Below, one piece after another: positions 26,001 to 34,014 of a stretch of DNA of 64,000 nt. The notes under the pieces are model-generated. The model did not search any database and was not told the DNA's origin. It was given only the letters and a program-made list of their open reading frames with translations. A program made the translations under genes and the position numbers. Origin of the DNA: Smittia aterrima (Eukaryota; Arthropoda; Insecta; Diptera; Chironomidae); assembly GCA_033063855.1 (NCBI GenBank), contig CP093830.1, positions 21,886,854-21,950,853 of the forward strand. Direction: 5' to 3'. Positions within the stretch are counted from its first letter, which is position 1. Each line of letters opens with the position of its first letter.

Positions 26001-27342
26001 AATCTTCCGCTCGACGTTAAACTATTAAAAATGAAATCAACGTTCAAGTACGTTGTCAGAAACAGAAACGGGGGAAGGACAATTTCATCAATTGCTTATG
26101 ATTTGATTTCTTAAGCAATCCAGCAAATTATCTTCCAGCATCAGCATTGACGGTGCTTGACTTGATTTACACTCAATTTCTGTAATTTATTATCCTTTCC
26201 GTTACTTCTTCGTTCGTCGTCCTTCGTCGTCTCCCCTCAACAAGCCATTAAGACTGAATAAATCACGTTAACCACAAACTCCAAGAGTTCTACGATGATA
26301 TTTGTTAATCATTAGCATCAAACTTTTTTTTATTCCGTTTCGAAAGATCCCCAGTCGTTAAAACCTGAACGTTGATTTCAGTTACTGAATTAATTATAAT
26401 TTGATTTCTGTAATTAAAGACCCGACAATTGCTTCCACAAAGGAATAAAATTTGAAAGCAGTTAACATCGGTGAAGGAGAATCCTTTTACGTTGATGAAG
26501 AAAGATGGGGAACTGTCAGTAAATTATGTAAAGCTCAATTAGTTTTGAGTTGTGCAAACAAATCACTGTTGAATGAATAGAAAGACTTTCTTTCTATTCT
26601 CAAAGACTCTTTTTTATAGTTTTCATATTTTCAACAAACTTAATTAACGACTCTAGTTCATCATCTTCTTTTGTTTTTCGAACTATAATTACTCATCAGT
26701 CGTGAGAGACAGAGAACGAAAGAAATTTAATGAATTTTTTGTACAAAGCACAAAAGACCTTTAGTGAAAATAATTATTTTGCGAGAAGGAAACCTAATTA
26801 GATAACCTCATTTTTGCCCCCGTCTCGTCAGTAGGAAAAGCCGAGGATATTCATTATCTCATAGTCTCCCCCATTAGCCTACAATTCTTCTCACTCTCAT
26901 TCTTTTAATTCTATTATTTCAATTCTTTTTAATGATAAAAATTTGCACAAGCGAAATTACCATTTGTCTTATTTCAAGCCTTAATTAAAGCTCTCACCGA
27001 CAGGGGAGACGCGACTGAAGTTATAATACTCGTTTGGACATTTTTTGCGGAACGATAAAGTTTCGTTTTTTTTTTCACGAGAAAAAACAAGAGAAATAAA
27101 AACCAGTCAACTTAAGATAAAAGTGTCAACTGTCGCTGTAAGTCAAACGAATTTTTAAGAGTGCTTTTTGATGTTAGCAAGTTTTTAATAAAAAAATGGA
27201 ACAAACTTTAACTATTTCTTGAAAAAACTAGAAATATTTTCAGAATTAGAATGACGACTGCATGCTTCATAGTTTAGTATATATTTCGTGAATTTTTTTG
27301 GAGAAGTATCAGTTACTTACAAGTCATCTTAAGAGTCCTAAT
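8080..27342. other. 19-kb gene-poor interval
   Basis: I read both strands and found no exon with a recognisable domain, no tRNA with both A and B boxes, and no transposon ORF. The longest ATG-initiated frame is a 167-codon minus-strand run at 9313-9816 with no family resemblance. The DNA mixes A/T homopolymer runs, GAGAGA and TCTTC simple repeats (around 19990 and 21005) and sections rich in TAAT/ATTA words interspersed with GC-rich strings (about 13060-13260, 17700-18000, 19780-20070, 24420-24580). These resemble developmental enhancers. The interval could also be a long intron of a gene whose exons lie outside the window or are too short to spot. Confidence 0.5.
27278..27342 (+). promoter_or_regulatory. 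core promoter of cluster gene A
   Basis: TATATAT at 27278-27284 is followed 33 nt later by an arthropod-type initiator, TCAGTT (27309-27314), in the context ATCAGTTACTT. The same TATA-to-initiator spacing and initiator sequence recur in front of gene B, which supports the call. Confidence 0.7.
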
Positions 27343-28127
27343 ATGAAAAGTGAGAACAGTGAAATAATTATTTTTATAATTTAAATTTATTAGATCTATT
27401 TCAACAGTTTTCCTTGTGATTTGTTTAGTCGGAGCTACCTTGGCTGCTCCATTTCGTGAAGATGAAGTAGAAGGAAACGTTAAAGCAGTAAAATCTCAGA
27501 TGGTATGGGGCATGATGGGAGGAATAAGCGGAGTGGGTCCATGGAATCAACCTCAATATGTTCGAGACCAAGATTACTCCCATGAGCAGTTCGGCATTGA
27601 TTACAGTAAATATTTTTTACATTTTAAGATGAAATTATACTTACTATACCTAAATAATATTCACAGACATGTCATGCTCGGGATCATGCAATTGCGGAAT
27701 GGTTTGTGTTCCATGGTTCCCTTGCGGATGTCAGTGCCCTCCACCTTGCCGTAAGAAAAATACTAAAAAATTTATAAATATGTTTAACAATATTTTATAT
27801 TATAAAGCACCAGCAGTAACCACAACAGTACCACCAACTACAACATTACGACCAACCACAACAGTACCAACAACTACAACAATACCAACTACAACTGTAA
27901 AAACAACAGTTAGGCCTTCGTGAGTTTGAAACTTTTTTTTTTTTTTTGAAAACTTGACCTAACAAATATTTGTCCATAGCTCAACTGATTGCCCAAGATG
28001 CTGTATTCCGTGCAGCCCATGCAATCCTTGTTGGAACACTACTAGACGGACTACCAAGCGAAGGCACCACTCAAATCATGTCCATATAATGAAAAAGAAG
28101 AATTTGAGAAGAAGGACTTCTGGATAA
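27343..28127 (+). CDS. cluster gene A: secreted Cys-rich protein with Thr-rich linker
   Basis: Five exons are inferred by comparison with genes B-D: 27343-27349, 27408-27605, 27667-27750, 27808-27919 and 27980-28127; the phases fit and give 182 aa. Exon 1 is only ATGAAAA. A signal peptide (MKIFLVICLVGATLA) is followed by an acidic stretch, a short Met/Gly segment, the motif PWNQPQYVRD, then an eight-Cys block with spacing C-x3-C-x-C-x3-C-x5-C-x-C-x-C-x3-C. A Thr/Pro mucin-like linker with TTTVP/TTTIP repeats leads to DCPRCCIPCSPCNPC. The tail is then basic (RRTTKRRHH, KKKNLRRR) and lacks the WWMC segment of its paralogues; a one-base frame change would restore a Glu/Lys/Trp-rich tail like B's. 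I recognise no described family. It is probably extracellular and O-glycosylated. AATAAA at 28181-28186. Confidence 0.8.
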
Positions 28128-28309
28128 ACTGATCTTTTAAGAATACATAATTTTATTATCGTGAAAAATCAATCTTTTGAAATAAATATTAACTGTAAGT
28201 CAAGGAAAAGCTTAAATGAAAACAAACGAAATTTTTATCAAAATTTTTCGAAGAAATGGTACAACTACAAAGACATTATCATTATTATCTCAATTTGTTA
28301 AAAAACGAA

Positions 28310-28532
28310 ATTCATTTCTTCAATTGAAAATGATGTTCATATTTGGAAGATTACATCAAACACGATAAATGTAATCTTATCAAAATATTTAAAATATGGA
28401 CAAATTTCTTTGTCGTCTTGCACTTAAAAATTTCGCAACTCTATCGCGATCGTTCTCTTGTATAAATTTCGCGAAACTTTTTGGAAAGTAATCAGTTACT
28501 TGAAAGTCGTCTTGAAGCATTAACAGGCAGAA
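28310..28532 (+). promoter_or_regulatory. promoter of cluster gene B with upstream GATA-containing block
   Basis: TATAAAT at 28461-28467 and TCAGTT at 28492-28497 form the core promoter. Upstream, about 28310-28385, a block reading TTCAATTGAAAAT...ACACGATAAAT...CTTATC is repeated almost in order in front of gene C. It contains GATA and TATC words in opposite orientation. GATA factors commonly drive insect midgut and fat-body genes; use of these sites is inference. Confidence 0.6.
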
Positions 28533-29093
28533 ATGAAATGTAAGAGCAGAGAAAATTCAGTTCATTTATTTACTCATTTATCATCTTAACAGTTTTCCTC
28601 TTGATTTGTCTGGTTGGAGCCGCATTTGCTGCTCCCTGGTTCGAAGATGAAGAAGAAAAAAATGTTGATGTTGTTAAATCTCAGATGCCTTGGGGCATGA
28701 TGAGCATGATGGGAGGAATGGGCGGAATGGGCCCGTGGAATCAACCTCAATATGTTAGAGATCGAGATTACTCTTATGAGCAGTTCGGCATTGATCACAG
28801 TAAAGATTTTTCTACTAGAACCATGAACATTTCACTGATTCGAATTTTTTAGCCAAAATGTGCGCTGGATCCTGCAATTGCGGAATGATTTGTGTCCCAT
28901 GGTTCCCTTGTGGATGTCAGTGCCCTCCACCTTGCCGTAAGAAAATTCTTTTAACCTAGAAACATGATTATCGATATTTCTCAATATAGCACCAGAAACG
29001 ACAGAACCACCTACTATTCCACCACCAACGGTGCTGATGACTGGATCAACCACCACCAACTCAACCGCCACCAACTCAACCGCCACCAACTGA
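28533..29093 (+). CDS. cluster gene B: Met/Gly- and Cys-rich secreted protein, apparently truncated
   Basis: Exons 28533-28539, 28593-28799, 28853-28936 and 28990-29093 give 133 aa. The order is a 7-nt microexon (ATGAAAT), signal peptide (MKFFLLICLVGAAFA), acidic run, Met/Gly segment (MMSMMGGMGGMG), PWNQPQYVRD, the shared eight-Cys block (CNCGMICVPWFPCGCQC), then a Pro/Thr/Ser/Asn linker. The frame ends at TGA 29091-29093 in the third copy of a 15-nt repeat, where the first two copies have TCA (Ser). The exon continues to a good donor (CCAG|GTAATG, 29098/29099), and the phase would join correctly to the intact last exon at 29216. The gene therefore looks like a recent nonsense allele, a readthrough gene or an assembly error. 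Without the stop it would be 205 codons plus a terminator. Confidence 0.7.
29049..29093 (+). repeat. three 15-nt tandem repeats encoding Thr/Ala-Thr-Asn-Ser
   Basis: Units 29049-29063, 29064-29078 and 29079-29093 each end ACCAACTCA, except the last, which ends ACCAACTGA. The first unit differs by one base in its second codon. The single C-to-G difference in the third unit makes gene B's stop codon. Confidence 0.85.
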
Positions 29094-29215
29094 TCCAGGT
29101 AATGAAGCTTACGATATCTTGTTATATAATACTCACTAATATTTTTATTTTTTTTTAGTATTCGAGTGAGTCTTAAAATTTTTCTATAAAAACTTGTATA
29201 AACTTCCTCTATTAG

Positions 29216-29426
29216 GACTACACAACCAGGCGATTGCCCAACCTGCTGTATTCCCTGCAGACCATGCAATCCTTGCATGATCTGGTGGATGTGTAGTCCT
29301 TGCAGATGCAACAACGGATGCGCAACAGAAGCTCCAGTCGTTTGGTACCCAAAAGACGAAAAGAAAAAGGAATGGAAAGTCGAAGCTTGGGAAGAAAAGG
29401 AAGAAGACAATTCAGAAGAGAAATAG
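29216..29426 (+). pseudogene. last exon of gene B, downstream of the in-frame TGA
   Basis: Acceptor CTCTATTAG is followed by a frame reading DCPTCCIPCRPCNPC, then MIWWMCSPCRCNNGC and an acidic/Lys/Trp tail ending at TAG 29424-29426. It is homologous to the last exon of gene C and undamaged, but lies beyond gene B's TGA. Between them a possible 7-nt exon (29160-29166, before GTGAGTC) has the same donor as genes A and C; including it would shift the frame, so the direct 29098-to-29216 splice is the coding-competent one. AATAAA at 29489-29494. Confidence 0.6.
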
Positions 29427-30157
29427 AAATATTTCTAACTCAAAACTTCTCAATCCCTGACTATTGATGAAAACTTTAACTGATACAAAATAAAATATTT
29501 TCCGTTTTCTTGCAAACCTATAAATCTAGTTATTTTAAAAGACATTCATGCATTGTTTCCCACAGCATTAGATAGAATCTTCATAGCTAGTTTCTCGCAA
29601 ACCGATTGTCATGCCATTAAAAAAATTATGTATAATAAAAATATCTAAGAATTTATAATAAAAAGTCTTACTCAAAGGTAAAAGTCCAAAGGCAAAATCA
29701 TCTATACATATTGAAAACATTAATCCAATTTGCAAATACTTGTTATTTCAAAAACTTGTTTATGGTGACGGTCTATAATATTTGAGAAATTAAACGTTTT
29801 TACTCTCCGTTCTAGTTATTGAGATAATTTATTCCACAAGAATTAAATTTCAAATTTGTTATTTACGCAAATATTAAGCGCAATGATGATAAAAATTGTC
29901 TTTTTCATAGTTTTCTTTTATTTATCTGCATTTGTTTGTACAACCTTCAAGTCTTAACTCAAACTTCCGTCTTTCAAGTTTTGTCGCGGAGCTTTGTAAT
30001 ATTTTGGTAACAAAATAAATAAAATAACTTAAAACGCGCTGATTTTAAAAGTAATTTTAAAAATATAGAATCTGTTATTAGTGACGCCAAATATTTGGTC
30101 AAAGTGATTTGTTGTCATCATTATCTAAATCAAATCTATGGCATTGTTCAAGAGAAA
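29427..30157. other. intergenic, genes B-C
   Basis: Very AT-rich spacer holding gene B's 3' UTR and poly(A) signal. No open frame of note and no leftover copy of the cluster modules was found. Confidence 0.6.
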
Positions 30158-30308
30158 ATTCATTATTTCAATTGAAAATTGTGTTCAATTTTTTATGATT
30201 ATGTCCAACACGATAAATTTCTTATCGCAATTGAAATATTCTCTATAAAACTGAAAATTTTTGGACAAAGAAATCACTTCTGAGTTGCTTTTCGTGAAGT
30301 TAATAAAA
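30158..30308 (+). promoter_or_regulatory. promoter of cluster gene C with the duplicated GATA block
   Basis: The block around 30158-30240 (ATTTCAATTGAAAAT, then CAACACGATAAATT and CTTATCGC) parallels the block in front of gene B in order and spacing. TATAAAA at 30244-30250 and an initiator-like TCACTT at 30274-30279 give the core promoter. The octamer TGGACAAA also recurs near genes B, C and D. Confidence 0.6.
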
Positions 30309-31191
30309 ATGAAATGTAAGTTCAAGGAAAAAAAAAACATAAGTGTTGCTAAAGTGTTTTCTTGTTTTTAGTGTTTATTTTGACTTTGGCTTTCGGAGCC
30401 GCATTGGCTCTACCTCGCGATGATTCTGAGAATACCGCTGAGATCGAGAAAGCTCAAATGGGCATGGATCCAATGTCAATGATGATGATGATGGGAGGAA
30501 TGGGCGGTATGGGTGGAGGCATGGGCGGCATGGGAATGGGAGGAGGAATGATGGGTCCAATGGCGCAAAATGGAGATTATCCAACTAACTTCAGTAAGTT
30601 CAACAATATCTTTACATCAAGAATTGATCAATTTTAAATTAATTACAGATATGCAATGCAATAACAATTGTAACTGTCAACGAGTTTGTGTTCCATGGTG
30701 GCCTTGCGGTTGCCAGTGCCCTCCAGCTTGCCGTAAGAACGCCTTTTTAACGTGATAGAACAATCTTTCAAGTGTTAATTGTAGCTACTCAACCACCAAC
30801 AACGACTGTCCCTCCACCACTTTGCAACAACGGTGCTCCTGACTGGACTGCCCCTTGGTGTTGTATCAATGGAGCTACTAACACTTACTGCTGTACAAAC
30901 GGTGCCAACAATCCAACTTGCACACTCCCTACTACTGTACCGCCAACAGTTGGAACACCGTGAGTTTTTTTTAATTTTTTTTTCCACGAAAACTTGAACA
31001 AATAGATATTTGTAAATAGCGATTCATCCGATTGCCCCGGTTGCTGTATTCCCTGCAGACCATGCATGCCTTGCATGATCTGGTGGATGTGTAGTCCTTG
31101 CACATGCAACAACGGATGCCAAACCGCAGCACCATTAACCACTCAAGCCAATAATTGGATCAATGACGATCAGTACTACCGCGGATGGTAG
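30309..31191 (+). CDS. cluster gene C: secreted Met/Gly-rich, Cys-rich protein with CCxNGA repeats
   Basis: Exons 30309-30315, 30372-30593, 30649-30732, 30785-30959 and 31020-31191 give 219 aa. Order: microexon ATGAAAT; signal peptide (MKLFILTLAFGAALA); acidic run; a Met/Gly tract (MGMDP, five Met, then GGM and GGGM repeats); the eight-Cys block with the same spacing as A and B; a short Thr/Pro linker; a middle module with repeats of the CCxNGAxN type; another Thr/Pro link; then DCPGCCIPCRPCMPC, MIWWMC and CTCNNGC. It ends in a Tyr/Trp-containing tail (QYYRGW). No known enzyme domain is present. Dense CxC/CxxC motifs suggest disulphide cross-linking or metal binding; Met-rich runs would fit copper or hydrophobic packing, which is inference. 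It is a close paralogue of gene D, in inverted orientation. AATAAA at 31229-31234. Confidence 0.85.
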
Positions 31192-31692
31192 TTCTACCAC
31201 GGATAAGATGTTAACAAAAATATCTGTCAATAAAACTTAAAATACAAGCAGAAAAATCCTTTTTTTTATGAGTATTGATTGATGACATTTATTGTTGAAA
31301 TAGATAATAAAAGCACAAAAAAACTGAATTGATTACCACTCTGAAGTAGAAGATCCTCTTCGAATCGTTTAAAATGGAAAAGACAATTTGTATTTTTCTG
31401 TTTGATTGAAATATTAAAGTATTTTTACGCGTCATCTGATCTTAAAGACATATTCGAACCTTTTTTTAGATTTTTTGTTTAAAAACAATAATTTTTCCAT
31501 TTTTCTTTGTGTAAACCAATGAGCAAATTTTGTAAATAAAATTGAGTTTTGTAATTTAAAAATTCCTGAATCGATTTGAAATATTTAAATAAGACGATAT
31601 TTATTTGTGATGAAATTACAAGAGGTTCATGTTTTATTGCAATATTTGTTTAATTGTTTCCATTTAAAGTTCATCATCATTATCTTGTTAGC
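31192..31692. other. spacer between convergent genes C and D
   Basis: About 500 bp of AT-rich DNA holding the poly(A) signals of both genes (AATAAA for C at 31229, TTTATT for D at 31633-31638). It is the centre of the inverted C/D duplication. No gene is seen. Confidence 0.65.
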
Positions 31693-32792
31693 TCAAAACA
31701 TCAGATCGCAGGGACAGTTGTTAGGGCATGGAGGGCATGGTTGTCCCTGAAAATAAATAGAAATTAGTAATTCATATGGTAATAGCAAAAATTAAGAACT
31801 TACGGATCTGCATGGAGCGCAAATGCATGCGCAAGTGTTAAGAGGTGGTGAAGGTCTATAATGATGTTCGAGAGATTAATGTTTTTTTTTCTGATAATCA
31901 AACATTTTCTATTTTAAAGACTTACGGAAGAGTTGCTGGTGGTGCCACGGTTGTTGTTGCGCAAGGATCGTTGCAAGGATTACACGGTCTGCACATCCAC
32001 CAAATCATGCAAGGCATGCATGGCTGGCAAGGACAATTGGTACCGGGAGTCCTATAACCAATCACTGTAATAATTTCTTTTAAATAACTGTAACAAGAAC
32101 TTACGTGTTCTCTACTGGTGGCGGTGTAGTATCGAATGTGCAAGATGGATTGTTGGCACCATTCAAACAGCAGTAAAAGTTTGTAGCTCCATTAAGACAG
32201 CAGTAAGGGGCAGCCGAGTCAGGAGCACCGTTGGGACAAAGTGGTGGGGGAACAGTTGTTGGCGGTACAGTAGCTGTAATTATCTCTTAGAAGATTGTTC
32301 TAACAATAAAAATCATTATCTTACGGCAAGCTGGAGGGCATTGGCAACCGCAAGGCCACCATGGAACACAAACTCGTTGACAGTTGCAGTTGTTATTGCA
32401 TTGCATATCTGAAATTAATTTAAAACTGATTCTAATTCTCTTTCTCAAAAATTAGTTTTACTTACTGAAGTTAGTTGGATAACTTTGTTCTTGTGCCATT
32501 GGACCCATCATTCCTCCTCCCATTCCGCCCATGCCTCCTCCCATACCGCCCATTCCTCCCATCATCATCATCATCATCATTGGATCCATTCCGCCCATTC
32601 CCATTTGTCCTGGCTCAGCTTGTGCTAAAGCAGCCATATCTTCTTCGAGCATTTCATTTTCTAGCGATTTAACTTCGATAACTTCTTCCGCCAATCCAAT
32701 CGACAGGAGGCTCAACAATACGAGTGCACCTATGAAGGAAACCACTAAGCTTTCGATTCACTATAACAAATTATTTTAGGCTTACTTTTCAT
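31693..32792 (-). CDS. cluster gene D: secreted Met/Gly-rich, Cys-rich protein, longest paralogue
   Basis: Seven exons on the minus strand: 32792-32786, 32729-32466, 32408-32325, 32273-32105, 32051-31926, 31855-31804 and 31746-31693. All phases fit and total 251 aa. Order: microexon ATGAAAA; signal peptide (MKSALVLLSLLSIGLA); a longer acidic run; the longest Met/Gly tract in the cluster, with seven consecutive Met; the eight-Cys block almost identical to C's; a CCxNGA-type middle module; CPCQPCMPCMIWWMC and CRPCNPCNDPC; then Thr/Pro. Two extra small exons absent from A-C add further Cys motifs (CACICAPC and CPPCPNNCPC). Exon 5 must start at the ATAG|GACTCC acceptor, because the nearer TTACAG gives a stop. 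The minus-strand TATA box is TTTTATA on the plus strand at 32855-32861. Confidence 0.85.
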
Positions 32793-33225
32793 TTTGATGT
32801 TGTTTCAATAAACGTCTCACTCAAAATATTAAGAGAAACCCGACAAACGAAAGCTTTTATAGGAAACAACTTTATCTTAGTGTACACAATCTGAGAATGC
32901 GTAAAATAAATTTTATCAGCCGAAATTGACGCGATTTGTCCATTTAATAAGTTAAGAGGATTCTGGCGCGATCGTTGACGTAAATGTTACATGATTGTTT
33001 TGCCAAGTTTCCGATAAAGCTTCTCGTAAGTTTAAAATGAGTCAATGATTTCACAAGAAGACTGCGAAGAGAGGACGGCACAATCTTGTTAATTTAACTT
33101 CCGATTCTTGTCATTTTTCTTATCAGCGGCACTGATTATTTGAAGGAAATGACTTATTTTCTCACAGAATAGCTGAAATTTTATTGAGGAGATCGATCGT
33201 AATTGACAGTAATTTAGATTAAAAA
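32793..33225. other. intergenic, gene D promoter side and gene E 3' end
   Basis: Contains D's minus-strand TATAAAA (TTTTATA at 32855-32861), a nearby AGATAAAG GATA site, and, towards E, a TTTATT poly(A) signal at 33180-33185. No gene is seen. Confidence 0.6.
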
Positions 33226-34014
33226 TTAGCACGAGCAATTGTTCATATTGCAAACGCAAGGAAACCAACATAAATTATTGTTTGGACATGGACACCAGCA
33301 GAAGCAATTGCAGAATGAAGTTGATGTTGAAATGGTCGAGAGAAGGCTGGTTGTTGTTGTCGCTTCTGTTGTTGTTGTGCTCGTTATCGTTGTTGGCTCC
33401 GTTGTAGTTAAAGTCGAACTTATCGTCGTTGCTGGTTCAGTAGGAGCTAAAGTTGTAGGTTCAGTTGTGGATAAGGTCGTAGTTGTTAACTCTGTAGTTG
33501 TGCTCACAGATATTGTTGTTTCATCCGATTCAATGTCGCATGTCGTACACTGTCGAGGACATGGAATTGGCGCTGGTGGATTACTTGAAGTTCCAGAACA
33601 TTGAACAACCCATTCGAATGGATGAACGCAATTTTGCGAATCGTAATTGAAATAAGTCTCACAGCCACAAACTCTTTCCATCACTGACCATCCAGAGATT
33701 GATGTTGAAGGAACGCATTGATAATATTTAGTCGGATCGTTATGTGGGAAGAGAAATGGTCGATTTGTTGACTTAGTACAATCAGGTGAACCGCAAACAC
33801 GATTTATTGGAGGAGCTGTAACACTTGGACAGTCTGAAGGTGGACATTCATCCGCAGAGACTCCTCTACAGTTTGATCCGCATCCTTGAACTTTGTTCTG
33901 ACTTTGAGAGGGAAAACTTGAAACAAATCCCAACAGCGAGAAGAATAAAAACTCTGAGAAAAAAGTTTATCCTTCAAATAGATTGACGATTAAATTAAAG
34001 TTCTTACTTTTCAT
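33226..34014 (-). CDS. cluster gene E: secreted chitin-binding mucin with Cys-dense tail
   Basis: Exons 34014-34008 (ATGAAAA) and 33953-33226 give 244 aa. After the signal peptide (MKKFLFFSLLGFVSS) come a small Cys-containing lead-in and a peritrophin-A/CBM14-like domain. The domain is marked by FPHNDPTKYYQC, a GWSVMERVCG core, FNYDSQNC and a final WVVQC; aromatic residues sit where chitin-binding ones are expected. A Thr/Ser-rich mucin-like segment of about 60 residues (TTT, TEPTT repeats) follows, then a short tail unusually dense in Cys (CNCFCWCPCP, CWFPCVCNMNNCSC). Peritrophin domains bind chitin in peritrophic matrix, cuticle or tracheal lining. The Cys tail and the microexon tie the gene to A-D. 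A minus-strand TATAAAA (34085-34079) with a TTATCGC site upstream supports the start. The domain's Cys spacing is atypical. Confidence 0.85.

Noticed and set aside
28832..29410. 192-codon minus-strand frame
   Set aside because: Antisense shadow of gene B exons; it crosses gene B's splice sites and its sequence is the complement of the Cys and Thr modules.
33239..33604. 121-codon plus-strand frame rich in Val
   Set aside because: It is the antisense shadow of gene E's Thr-rich repeat region.
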